NCBI GenBank assembly: GCA_030278955.1
Contig: JAOANR010000003.1
Location: 23,273,050-23,337,049 of the forward strand
Direction: 5' to 3'
Source of the DNA: Hygrophila difformis
Lineage: Eukaryota; Streptophyta; Magnoliopsida; Lamiales; Acanthaceae
Length of the DNA stretch: 64,000 nucleotides
Within the stretch, counting starts at the first letter, position 1. Every line of letters starts with the position of its first letter. The position numbers and the translations under genes were made by a program. The notes beneath the pieces were generated by a model. The model was not told the origin of the DNA, ran no database searches, and saw only the letters and a program-made list of their open reading frames with translations. Shown here in pieces: positions 11,324 to 22,401 of the stretch.

Positions 11324-11593
11324 AGAATCATTTATAGGTGAAAATTGATTTAATTATTCATACTTGTAGACCAGTATGTAAATGGAAAATAACAGTTTTT
11401 GAAGTGCTGAAAGATGGAAGAAGTAGAAATTGTGTACCAGTATGTAAAAAGAACTGCTTTGAACTTACTGGTAATAAGGAAACTAACATAGCCAATGGAC
11501 CTCCTGTTACCATATCAAGGTTTGAATGGACTACAATGCCTTGGTGGTGCTAAGTGTATAAAATTAGTGTTACGGTTTATCCCTCTAAAAAAA
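11324..11593 (+). other. Spacer between DnaJ and RecQ fragments
   Basis: No domain is recognised. Short open frames in this stretch look like noncoding sequence, possibly the DnaJ 3' untranslated region. Confidence 0.4.
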
Positions 11594-11744
11594 ATGAATA
11601 AACCAGCTTTGCCACTGAAAAATGTGAGTGGGTCGGCAAAGCAGGCGGTCAAGAAGGAATCTTTGGTGAAGCTTTTGCGGTGGCATTTTGGACATTCTGA
11701 TTTCTGGGGGAAGCAATTGCCAGCCATTCAAGCTGTTTTATCAG
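11594..11744 (+). pseudogene. First exon of a RecQ3-like DNA helicase
   Basis: The exon reads [20 protein letters not shown] and continues with [20 protein letters not shown] and AIQAVLSG, ending at a GT donor. The segment before the Walker A motif of plant RecQ-like helicase 3 ([26 protein letters not shown]) is clearly recognised. The Walker A exon and all later helicase motifs are absent, so no activity is possible. RecQ helicases unwind DNA in repair; this is only a captured first exon. Confidence 0.85.
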
Positions 11745-12536
11745 GTTTTGTTTTGTTTTGTTTTACTTATTTATTTTTTTAATTTGGTGGGTGATCTTAG
11801 GTTTTCCCATGTGCCATTTTGGTGACTGTGTGAGTGGCATTGTTATTCTTTGTTAGTGAGGTGTGAGATCTATACCCGTTGATGTATTGTGGATTGTAAG
11901 TTCCTGCTGAATCCTTTGTCATTGAAATCCACATTACATATATTTCTTTTTTTTTTCCCCGTATGAAGCCTTACAGTGTTTTTATGTCTATTATTTAGTG
12001 ATAATGGATTATGGATATGCTGAGTCTTGCAAATGCCATTCTTTGATATAAGTTGTGGTTATTGTTGGCTGGATCTGCAAATCCATTGTTTGTAAAAGCC
12101 ACATTAGTGAAGAAAAAATTGATGAATGATGTAATGTTCATAGCATGAAATGAATGTAATGTGAAATTTATAATTGACAGCTTCTGCAATCAAAATCAAT
12201 GATGCGGCACTTTTAGTGACTAACACAAGATGCACCGGGCATGACCCTATAGTCATTGCTCCAAGAAAGAACATGCTTTTATGAATTTATTTTGATTTCG
12301 GAGGATTGCTCCATGGTTGTGGGTATATGCTCGAGTGAGCATGTTAGATTCTGGAGAGATTACGAATGAATTCTTAGGTCCCTATTTCCTTTGCTTCAAT
12401 TATTGCTAGAACTTAAAGCTTTTTAACTTGTATGAAACTTTAATTAATGCTTAATAACACTTTGCTTAAATTTTTTTTTGAATAATTTTCTGATTTGTCG
12501 GAAAAAGAAATTGATGAGGATATGTTTTTTTTGCAG
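11745..12536 (+). other. Intron or junction sequence between RecQ and GCS1 fragments
   Basis: About 790 bp of AT-rich, intron-like sequence. No exon is recognised. The breakpoint between the two source genes lies somewhere here. Confidence 0.4.
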
Positions 12537-15029
12537 ATTTGGTTTATGGCATTAAGAAAAACAAGTTCACTCCCTCAGAGAAAAAAGACATCACAATCTT
12601 TCTACAACGTGCTTTTGTCCGTCTTGATGCATGGTTTAAGTGGTTCAATACCACTCAATCAGGTGAGCATTTTAGAAAATTGCCCGATGCTTTAGATTGA
12701 TAGCTGCCTACCACATGACGGACATAGTGCTGAAGTTTGAATCTTGTCCTAAAAATCATGGTTTCACTCTCCGTGAAAGTTTGCTGTTGTATTTGCAGGA
12801 AAAGTTTCAAACACATACTTTTTGCATGGTAGGGACAACATGACCGTACGTGAATTGAATCCAAAGGTTCATGCCTTCCTATTTTTTTCCCTTTAGTGTT
12901 GATAGTACTTGCTTAGTCATAAGTTTGGTTTCTTTCCTCAGAAAGGCTGATCTGTTTGTAGTAACCTCTTATTACTTAAACCATTGAAAGTTGTATAGGA
13001 CTTCATAAATACCATGTCTTGGATGACAACTGCATGCTGAAAACTTCTTGGAGTCTATTTCATTGGAATACAACACAGTTGTGTTGATGAAAGCAATATG
13101 TAAGGAAACCTGGAAACCACGGGATTTGGTGTTTAAGATTGTGAAGCTAGGTGAATGAGGATTTAATAAGTCTGCAAGGATGCAACTGCGCATAAGTTGT
13201 AACAGCCTCCCTCTTAATAATTATGAATATTTTATCCTTCTTCTAATGTTCAGAAAGCTGAGCTTGACATATAAGCCAGTACATGCTTCCCATAAACAAC
13301 TTGATGATGTGTAATTAATTAATTCTTTGGGCAGGGATGAGATTGTCATCTTTTGATATTGGTATTGCTTTATTGACACTGTCACAAATGTTAGCTTCTG
13401 CACTGCAAAGGTGACATCTGCTTGGTTAATGTCAAAGTTGACTGAATTTGGATTTGGCTTCTGCAGTCACTGTCTTCTGGTTTGGATGACTATCCTCGTG
13501 CATCTCACCCAACGGATGATAAGTGCCATGTGGATCTTAGATGTTGGTTGTATCTTGCTGCAGATTGCATGACTTCTATTTCAGAATTTCTTGAGGACAA
13601 CCATGTTGGTCAGGTATAATCTGAAAACAGGGATAAAATCATAAAATGATTAAACAAATATTAATTTCATAAGCTTAAGGCTATACACATTGTGCAGGGA
13701 TACAGCTCCATAGCAAAGTTACTCTCGGATTTTGAGCTTTTGAACAGGGTAACTTCTGCTTCCCCACACATCGAGTAGAGATTGCCATGTCTCAATTTGG
13801 CTTTAATTATACAAACGAGATATTTTTTCCTTCTGTTTTTCACAAGTAGATTCTGTTTTTTTTTTTTCTCAGTTGCATTTTGATAGTACCAGTGGAGCTT
13901 ATTTTGATTATGGGAATCATACAGAGAAGGTACGGCTTTTGGTTTTCATGAATTCTTATGTCGTCATTTGGTTTTTCATGGATTTGAGTTTTTCTTGCAA
14001 TGGAAAGTGTGTATTAACTTATGATTAAAAAGGTGCGAGAAGATTGTGAGTCTTGGATAGCTAAATCAAATGGATGATTGCCTTCGACAGTTCTCCTTAA
14101 GAATTCAATTCTGTTGTATTTATTATGCTTAAAGTCAATGACTGTCTCTCTATGACTAAGTAGCAGTAGCACATGGAAGTATGGAACATTAATGACTTAT
14201 GAGCTCAACAAGAATTGATAATTGAACCAATGTTCTTCGAAGTTTAGTTACTGCATTGTCAGCGGAAAAGCATGCAAATATGGAGAACATCTATTGGACG
14301 ACTTGCAATGGACTGATTTATTCCTCCAACTCTTACTTGATTGTCTTCTCTCTTAGGTTCGTCTAAGTTGGCGGATTGTTGAAACACCTGGCAATAACCC
14401 AACTCGTGAACTTGTTCGCGAAGTTCTGGAGCCACCTTCGTTGAAACTGGTTCCTCATGTTGGCTATGTCAGTCTCTTCCCTTTCATGGCTCGACTCATA
14501 CCACCTGTGAGTTAATCAATCATCTCATGCCCAATTATTCTCTTTCTTTCTTTTTTCTCTATTAATCCAAAATACTGTATGAGTTGCAGCAATCATGGAT
14601 ATTCGGAAAACAGCTTGTTTTCATCTCAAACACAAGCACTCTGTGGACGAAATTTGGACTAAAATCTTTAGCCAAAACAAGGTGAAAGAATCGCCCCATT
14701 TTGATTGCTCTCCCGACAGACGAGGCCTTCCACCATGAGTATTCTCACAGCTTGATTGAATTTCTATTGTAGCTCAATATACATGAAACATAACACTGAG
14801 CACGATGCACCTTACTGGAGAGGTCCAATTTGGATGAACATGAACTACATGATTCTTTCAGCACTAAAGTATTATTCAGGAGGTACACAGCTTACCAACC
14901 CCTTTGTTCCTGACTAACTATATAAAAGAATTTATTGACATTCAATCATCACTTGGTTGTCACAGTGGATAGGCCATACAAAGACCAAGCAAAGACTATA
15001 TACAATGACTTGATGAACAATTTAATCCG
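12537..15029 (+). pseudogene. GCS1: Glucosidase I (GCS1, GH63) fragment, nine exons
   Basis: Nine exons with good splice sites: 12537-12662, 12799-12866, 13467-13613, 13698-13748, 13873-13929, 14357-14506, 14590-14681, 14773-14882 and 14966-15029. Together they code the C-terminal catalytic region of plant mannosyl-oligosaccharide glucosidase, the ER enzyme that removes the first glucose from N-glycans. Landmarks are FLQRAFVRLDAWFKWFNTTQ, LSSGLDDYPRASHP, VDLRCWLYLAAD and [20 protein letters not shown]. The frames stay open through these exons, although the sixth shows local drift. The N-terminal half, including the membrane anchor, and the last exon are missing, so the product could not be a working enzyme. 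Confidence 0.9.
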
Positions 15030-15133
15030 GTAGGTATTGTCGTTTGAGTTATCTATATATATATATTGACAAGAATTGCGGCCCTCTGTACATTCTCTTT
15101 CGTTACAGAGTTTCTTACTTCTTTCTGTTCCAG

Positions 15134-15384
15134 GGGCTATTACTTGGTTGGATTCTGTCACTAACCTTCCTCTAAAGGTATTATAATGAGAAAATTTATT
15201 TTTCCTGGACCAGCAATTTGTGAACTTGAGGTCCTGCAATTTCAACATGAAATAATTGTATTGATGGTTCAGGTTTATACTGATATTTTAAAACAATGCT
15301 TTTGCAGTTAGAACAATCTTTCTTCTGTTCAGATGCTGGTTCTCTGCTGCAAGGGCCTCCCAAGCTGTTTCAGCCTTACAAAAA
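15134..15384 (+). pseudogene. Two exon-like pieces of unassigned origin
   Basis: A CAG acceptor is followed by GAITWLDSVTNLPLK (15134-15176) and a GT donor. A second piece (15308-15384) reads LEQSFFCSDAGSLLQGPPKL. They lie between the GCS1 and ORC3 fragments. They could be early ORC3 exons or a further captured gene; I do not recognise them with confidence. Confidence 0.35.
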
Positions 15385-16208
15385 GTGCATACCAATTACC
15401 TATACGTTTCCTTCATTTTATATCTTTATGAAGTAAATATTACCCATGAACTATTTGAAAGTCATGTATGTTTATATATTTCTGTCATAGTAGATAAGTT
15501 TTTTTTGACTTAACTACCTTTTGATGCCCTGTTTTTGCTTTGCCATGCCTGAGTTGACCAGAACAATGTATTGGAACGTTTATATCATTTGTGTAAACCT
15601 GATTGTTTTGATATTTAAGTCTTCCGTTTGTCTTTATTATCCATTTCTGATTTTTTATTGTTACTTCTATGATGATTTGTCGGTGCTTGTCTCATCCTCT
15701 TCCTACCTAATATAATGTGCATGTCATGTTTTTATTGAAAGTATACTTCTCTTGCTATACGTGGGTTGTGCTCATGACAAGCTACATTTCATGGCTTCAA
15801 ATTTTTGCTTTTTATGTGCATTAACTTGTCTATTTCTGTCACTCACTCTATCACATTCTATTTTCCAGTCTGAATATCATGTTTTTCAGCGGATGAAATT
15901 TCTGAAATCAAGGGAACTTCTACAACTGTTGATATGAACATTAGTGTGCTATCTTGTCTACGATAGTAAAGTGTTTGACATAATGGATGCTTTGATTTGT
16001 TTTTCAAAATTTGTGGCAGTGGACATTTCATCTGAATTATTATTATTATTTTTTATTTTTTAATTATTCTTTTTTCTTGTGTTGCTTTGAATATTCAACT
16101 TTGTACGCCTACAGTCTTTAGGTTCTATAGATTTTTGTAGTCAGGCTTTTGATGAAATATCGTGATGATTTTACAGCAAGAAAAGGGAGCTACACTGTTG
16201 AAATTTAG
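15385..16208 (+). other. AT-rich stretch without recognised exons
   Basis: I see no conserved protein segment here. The short open frames have no domain features and look like intron. Confidence 0.4.
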
Positions 16209-16289
16209 GTCAAAATATATGCAAGACAAGCAAGTGAGTTGGTGAAAGAATTTGCCGGTAGCGAACCTGGGCAGCTTAGCACATTCAAT
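16209..16289 (+). pseudogene. Exon-like piece of unassigned origin
   Basis: The piece is bounded by TTTAG before and GTAAG after and reads VKIYARQASELVKEFAGSEP then GQLSTFN. It looks like a true exon. It sits just before recognisable ORC3 exons, but I cannot assign it to ORC3. Confidence 0.35.
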
Positions 16290-16508
16290 GTAAGACCTTG
16301 TGTTTATAAATTAAATCGGATACCTAGAGATCTTGAAAAACCTTCCATTGATTTTTGTTTTCATTGGGGTCTTAACTATGGTGAATTCGAAATTGCAATG
16401 ATTCAAGATTTTTATTAGTTCTGAGTATGGAATTCCCATTACTTCTGCTAATGGTGTAATCAAATTAAAGGATAATAATTATGTCTGTATGATTGGTTGT
16501 TCATGTAG

Positions 16509-18620
16509 CTAACCTTACATCATTGGACTTCTCTGCTAAGAATGGAGTTGGCGGTTGTCTCAAATCTTTATTGAGACAGTTTTTGATGGTCGGCATTGAT
16601 GTATGCATCTAATCTGTTCTAATCTGCAGTTAGCTAGGGCTGATAAAGCTCTTTCGGTGTTGTAAAATGGATTCTAGAGCTGATTTTGTTTTGTTTTGTG
16701 TTTTGCTTTATTTTTTTGGGTTACTTGACTTCCTAATAGGCCCCAGACATGTCGATTTTAGCTTCTTGGTACACCGAACAAGAGAACTGTGAGAAGCCAG
16801 TTGTTGTGATAATTGATGATGTGGAAAGATGCTATGGTCCTGTCCTGGCCGATTTCATTATTATGTTAAGGTATTGCCGATGTTTTGAGTCTACAGTAAA
16901 TAGTCATTAGTCTTGAGTCTTGCCTTTGAAGCTAATGGCAAATAGGAGTGACTCGTGCTATCTGTTTCATTTTCTGCTTTTATATATTGTGAAATTCATT
17001 GCTCCCCCTTTCAATTCATTTGTTGTGTTTACTTTCTTTTATGGATCTCCCAAGTTATAACTGCTTGCAATGTTGTTCTTTTTGGATCTAATCTGTACTA
17101 AAATACCAACAACTTTCTCTTGATAAGGAATGGGTAGTGAAAATTCCAATAGTTTTAATCCTTGGAGTGGCGACCACTGTTGATGTTCTGAGGGACATCC
17201 TATGCTCCAAAGTGTGCTCGCATTTATCTGTTTGTGAATTCACTCTGGGGACACCAGCTGAAAGGATGGATGCTGTTGTTGAAGCTATCTTTCTCAAAAA
17301 TTGTGAAAGCTTTAGTGTTGGGAAAGATGTGTCAACTTTCCTGAGAAATTACTTCCTTAGGCATGATGGAACATTGACCTTATTCATAAGAGCTCTAAGG
17401 GTTGGTACACTAGGCTTAATGCTTTTTCTTTTTAGCATAGTTGCTATTTGCTTGTCTGAGATGTCAAGATCACACATATACAAAGAATTTAACGAAGAAA
17501 CTTCTGCTTTCTAACAACTGTTTTTGTAGATGGCAATGGTCCAGCACGTGTACATGGAACCGTCCAGCATTGCTCTCAGGAAATTTGTTCATGAAGAAGG
17601 TGCAGAGGCAAGTTATCTATGTTTGTCACTTTGTGTCATTTAAGTGGTCTTCTGTTTGTTGATTCAAACTTCTGCTTTTCTTTTTCTTGTTAATTTTTTT
17701 AATCTGTCTTTCTTGTTAAAAGCTCTAACTGTCAAATTTCTTTTATGTATTGATATAGGAACTTTACTTGGATTTTACCTGCCTGTTGTGATTACAAGAT
17801 AAATAGTTCAAAATTGGACTTAACTTTCTCTATTGAATTCCATTCTACATACTAGGTTGTAATATTTTCTAAGAATGAGTACTGGAAAATAGTTTAGATG
17901 ATTATGTACGCTTTTCTTGGTTTTGTTTTTTGAAATAACCTCCAGCCTCATGTTTTATTTATTATTGCAGGGCACTGATGATGATATATTACTTGAAGAT
18001 AGCATGCTCAAGCAAGCTCTTGACCTTCCATCTTTGCAAAGGTTTTAATAGTAATTTGCTTTCAAAGTAATAGGTATATTTACCTGAAATTATGTAGATT
18101 TCTGATATTTGGCTGCGAATTTTACAAGGTGCCTTCAGCCTAGCACTAACTGTGTTGACTGGACCTATGGTTTGTCTGAGCTGAAAAGACTCCATAGACT
18201 GCGGAGTTCTACAGTCATGGTAAGCTGTTGAGTTAGTAATTCAATAATTTGGATGTTAAGACTGCGGAGTTCTACTAACATGTTCTCAAATATAGAAATG
18301 TAAGTTTGTTCCAGATGCCCTGAGAAATAAACCTGTTATATTTTTGTTAGGTCCCCACTTTCTGTATATTTCCATGAGCTTAGTTTTCCCTTGGTGTGTT
18401 GTGGTACTATTCCTCCAACACTTGTAGAAACCATGTGCATTTCTCAACGCCATGCATAAATATTGTAATTTTCCTCAATAATTAAACCAAAAGCATTTTT
18501 CAGATAGAAACATGTCGAAGAAAGGATTTGTGTCTTTGACATGATGTATTCCTTGCAGTGCCTGCATGAAGTTGGAAAATAACGCAAAATTACCCTGTTA
18601 GATTTTAAAATTTGTCATGT
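16509..18620 (+). pseudogene. ORC3: ORC3 fragment (origin recognition complex subunit 3)
   Basis: Exons 16509-16600, 16740-16870, 17128-17400, 17530-17607, 17971-18041, 18129-18219 and 18559 onward. They match the central part of plant ORC3, a subunit of the complex that marks replication origins. Landmarks are NLTSLDFSAKNGVGGCLKSL, PDMSILASWYTEQ, the Walker-B-like VVVIIDDVERC, WVVKIPIVLILGVATTVDV and RNYFLRHDGTLTLFIRALR. The exon ending at 17607 uses a GC donor (GCAAGT). The last exon begins CLHEVGK and then has a stop codon (TAA) where ORC3 continues. Both ends of the protein are missing. Confidence 0.88.
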
Positions 18621-19712
18621 CAGGTTTCCCCTTCAAGGCAACCAAATGCGTGTGGCGAAGGGGATATAGATTGTTTCGAATGGCACCATTTCATAACCAC
18701 CTTCAGTTATGGGGAATTCGAGCACCAGTAATTGTTGCTTCTGCATATGCGGTCACTTGTTTGTTTAGGTTGATGTTATCTTTATTTTTTTTTTATGTAT
18801 TTTAAAATCTTTTGGAGACGATCAGATTTTTTATCAAACTGATCAAACTAATTGATATTTTTCGTATTGGATCCTCAAACCAATCAACAAATAATATCAT
18901 CAGGTGTCGGCATAGTTATTACTCTGCTATTGAGATTTTTTTTTCCTCAATAAGCAATAAAGCTTTCCATTCAGTGTGACTAAGAAATCCTAAGATTGAG
19001 TCACTATCTTCATGTTCAATTCACCAGATACACGCTTTATAAATATCCCTTCTTTTTTGACTCTGCAGTTATTAGTAATGCAATCCAACTATAGATTATT
19101 TGTGTTTTTTTTTTTTTTTGTGGTGTTCATTTGGCTTCACAATCACACTCAAATTAGTAACTTTGTAATTTTTTTTGTTAATAGAATATCATTTAGTGAT
19201 TGTAAACACGTTTAGCTGTTTGCTTGCTATACTAATCATATTGCAGGAGAATTATAAAGATATGCAATCAAAGGCATTTTTTCCAAAACTGGTGGATAAC
19301 ATTACATCTGTTCCTGTTATTAGTATGGTGTGCTTTTCATCCTCATTGATCTTTTGGATTGAATGGTATTTTGATGAATTCTGTTTTCTAATATTTTGAT
19401 GTTTCTAACAATTGTGTGTTTGATTTCTTTGCCAAAGCTTGGCAGGGGTTTGGTGTTGTTGCATGAGCACGCAAATTGTTTGGAGTGACGAATCCTCAAA
19501 ATGTTGAACCTGGGATGATTAGAGGAGATTCCTCTTAAAAAGAAAAATGAATTCATTGTCGAATGAAGACATATAAAGCAAGAGTGAAATTTTAATGGAC
19601 CATTTCATGCAGTTTGATGTCTGTATATCCCTTACCAGTTTTTTGTTTGTGCTTTTTGGCTGTGTTGCTGTTACTTCATTGTTCATCCAATTTCCCGTCA
19701 ATTATGATGTAG
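18621..19712 (+). other. Mostly noncoding stretch with weak exon-like pieces
   Basis: Near 18640 one frame reads SRQPNACGEGDIDCFEWHHF. At 19246 an acceptor is followed by ENYKDMQSKAFFPKLVDNIT. Neither is recognised. The rest is AT-rich and intron-like. Confidence 0.3.
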
Positions 19713-19869
19713 ACTGAGGTCAAGGACCCTGAGAGTGGTACTACCTTTTATTACCATGAGAGCTTGGGAACAAGTCAGTGGGGAAGACCTTCTGACACAG
19801 CTTCTATATCCCAATCTGTGACACCAGTAATTCAAGAACATTGTGTGGAAGCTTTTGATAAAACTACTG
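19713..19869 (+). pseudogene. WW-domain exon of a captured gene
   Basis: The exon has clean AG and GT borders. It codes TEVKDPESGTTFYYHESLGT followed by SQWGRPSD. This is the WW-domain pattern (DP.SG..YYxN...G.SQW.RP) with the second Trp kept and the Asn of the YYxN turn replaced by His. WW domains bind proline-rich partners, often in RNA processing. The source gene cannot be named from one exon. Confidence 0.65.
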
Positions 19870-20439
19870 GTATTCTCTTTATGCTTAAGTCTTTTAACTA
19901 ACAATTTTCAGTTTTCTGTGCAAAGCCATGTGGGGTCTTAACTTCTCATTGTCTTTTCTTATGTCTTTATGGTATTGGGTGTCTATTGTGATTATTCTGC
20001 ATTCTGATCTGTCTTATTTATATTATTTACTTATATTTCTGTTTGTATGAATTATAGTGGTGAGAGTTTGATGACAATTTCTTTGTAGATCAAATTATGG
20101 CCTGATAGCTGGTAATTCACATCACTCGCGACAAGAAAAGAGAATAGCTCTTGGACCATGCTGGCTTGGAAAAAGTTTCTTCAAAGACTTAAATAATTCC
20201 TCATGATGTGCAGGTAATATCTCCATATAACGATTTTGTTTTGGTGCCATTACTTACATGTGTAACCTGTGTTTAATCTGCATATATACGTCAATTCAAT
20301 GAACAATTCAATCAGAATTTTTTAATTACCGGTGCCTGCTAGAAATTTAATGCACAATTCAGTTATAATGTTCCCTCACTGGCGCCTTTTCTTTGATGGT
20401 TCCAGGCCTATAGGCAATTGTTTGTCGCCTGCTGTTTGT

Positions 20440-20985
20440 CACCTCAAGGCAATTGTTACTAGAAATCTTAATACCCTGTTGAAACCGCAGAAAGATCTAA
20501 ATACGCGTCACAGGCCGATAGGCATTGGGGTACAGGTCTTGCAGAGACGTTTATCTTGCTTAGCATGTCATTTGATTCTCCAGAGGCTCAGCAATTGAAC
20601 AAAGATATTTTTGAGACCATATACTATAGTGCACTGAAGGCATCATGTGAATTAGCTGAAAAAGCAGGCCCACATGAATCATATTATGGCTGTCCTATGA
20701 GCATGGTAGGACTGGATTGACATTTTTTTTTATTTCTAAATTTTACTATCAAATTTGTTCTGTTCTGCATTGCCTGAATAACATTTAGTTAGGATGACAT
20801 TGCACACTAGAAGGCCATTAATGTTTTGTTGAATTTATTTGATTTATCACTTTATCACATTGCTTTTTATCTTTCAGGGAATTCTTCAGCCTGATATGTG
20901 GGGTGTTAAGCCCTCTGATAGATGGGATTGGGATGGTTATCGGGCCATGATAGCCAAAGTGGATTGTAGTGATTTACCTGCCTGA
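20440..20985 (+). pseudogene. RNR1: Ribonucleotide reductase large subunit (RNR1) fragment
   Basis: The first part (about 20440-20705) contains RHRPIGIGVQ, then LAETFILLSMSFDSPEAQQL, LNKDIFETIYYSALKAS and CELAEKAGPHESYYG. The second exon (20878 onward) reads GILQPDMWGVKPSDRWDWDG. These are hallmarks of class Ia ribonucleotide reductase R1, which makes deoxynucleotides. One base is missing directly after GIGVQ, shifting the frame, and the second exon runs into TGA shortly after RAMIAK. The catalytic Cys region and both ends of the protein are absent. Confidence 0.92.
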
Positions 20986-21068
20986 TGAGGATTTATATTT
21001 TAATCTACTGTCATAGTTATAGTTGTTGCTGCTACTTATTGGCTTTCTTCTCTATTTTATTTATTTTA

Positions 21069-21072
21069 CTAC

Positions 21073-21130
<58 letters not shown>
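21069..21130 (+). repeat. (TTA)n microsatellite
   Basis: About twenty uninterrupted ATT/TTA units. The hydrophobic open frame spanning it is an artefact of the repeat. Confidence 0.95.
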
Positions 21131-21729
21131 TTATTTTTTATTTTATGTTTTCTGTAGATGGATGTTCAAAGTAAGTGAATGGGCTCACCTTTCATGCTAT
21201 GAATTTGAATTGAGGTCTGGGTCAAAGTGCTTCACATATTCTGGTATTTTTCTCCTTTACAAATTCTCATAGCATGAGCGTCTTAATCAGTTTTCTCTTG
21301 TCTTATCTTATTATCTTAATGATTATAATTAGTCTTCCTCTAATAATTTCGCTATTAAAGGAAATGGCAGGTGATATTATTTTGATACATCATGAATTTG
21401 GAATGATTTTGGACTCTGCAAAATGACATCATGCATGTGAACAAGGGTACCAAAGAAGTAGCACTAGATAGTAAGTAACCTTAATTAAGAAACTAAAGCG
21501 ACAAACCTGTTCTCAAGGGTTGGGATATATAGTACTCTGATATGTGGCAACATTTTATATACTTTTTATACGTGTAATGATAGAATTGTGAATCTATTTA
21601 ATATGTTAAAATATTGATCTTATTTTAGTTATAGAGTTCTAATGAGCACTAGAAAGGTTTGTTAAAATATTGAATCTATTTAGTAGTCAGATTTTATAGA
21701 ATATCTTCGGCAAGATATCCTTCTCTTAG
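21131..21729. other. Spacer without recognised features
   Basis: AT-rich and intron-like. No conserved protein segment seen. Confidence 0.4.
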
Positions 21730-21848
21730 GTGGTGTGATGTTGAAAGCCCAAGAGATTACTGAAAATGATTTGCTTTTGACAGGATTTGGGAAATATGGC
21801 GTAGTTGTCATTATCGTAGTTGTTGGATATGGCTACATTTACTGGAAG
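21730..21848 (+). pseudogene. Exon-like piece with one membrane segment
   Basis: The piece runs from a TTAG acceptor to a GTAAAG donor. It codes MLKAQEITENDLLLTGFGKY followed by a strongly hydrophobic VVVIIVVVGYGYIYW. It looks like a genuine exon of an eighth captured gene. I do not recognise the family. Confidence 0.4.
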
Positions 21849-22100
21849 GTAAAGCTATTGTACTGCAGTTCATTAGATATACCAATTTCTTTTATATTTC
21901 GTAGTGTGAATTTCTTAAATGTCAGATCACTTTACTAGATGAGCTATTTCGACTCTCTTATATACCAATTGATGGTTCGTGGTTGAAAACTTAATTGAGC
22001 ATGCGTGTTTTCAGTTTATTATCTCTGTTTAATTGAACTGCATATTTATACGATTAAAACTTTATGTGCTTTTCTTTTTTCTTTGTTCAATCAAACAATA

Positions 22101-22350
22101 GTAGTTGCATCCTTGGCATTAGTTTTGTGTTGGATCTCTTCATGTAGAAGGGGCACAAGGAGCTAGCCAAATATGGCAAAAGGCATAAAAAAGATATGAA
22201 CTATCATTATTTTTTCTTTCTCCATGTAGTTGCATCCTTGGCATTAGTTTTGTGTTGAATCTCTTCATGTAGAAGGGGCACAAGGAGCTAGCGAAGTATG
22301 GCAAAAGGCATAAAAAAGATATGAACTATAATTATTTTTTCTTTCTCCAT
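22101..22350 (+). repeat. Tandem duplication, about 126 bp, two copies
   Basis: The segment beginning tagttgcatccttggcatta occurs at 22101 and again at 22227, with only a few substitutions. Each copy has a small exon-like insert (KGHKELAKYGKRHKKDMNY) after TGTAG. It is a recent local duplication just inside the Helitron-like end. Confidence 0.85.
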
Positions 22351-22370
22351 GGACAGTGATACACCCCTTT

Positions 22371-22401
22371 TACGTTGTGCATCGCACAGAAATCCAACTA
22401 G
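22371..22401 (+). mobile_element. Helitron-type 3' terminus
   Basis: A stem TGTGC-ATC-GCACA (22376-22388), then nine bases, then CTAG (22398-22401) followed by T. This is the standard layout of a Helitron 3' end: a short hairpin about 10 bases before CTRR, inserted before T. Confidence 0.75.

Larger units (their letters stand above)
7443..22401 (+). mobile_element. Composite block of captured gene fragments, probable Helitron
   Basis: This 15-kb block carries fragments of at least seven unrelated host genes, all on the plus strand, most with exon-intron structure kept. It ends with a short hairpin and CTAG followed by T, the classical Helitron 3' end. Helitrons are rolling-circle transposons known to collect host gene pieces in this way. 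The 5' end is uncertain. A|TCTTATAAATGGG at 7442/7443 would give the required A before and T after, but it is only a weak match to plant Helitron 5' ends. No Rep/helicase gene is present, so the element would be non-autonomous. An ordinary gene-fragment island ending by chance at a Helitron terminus is the alternative. Confidence 0.55.
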
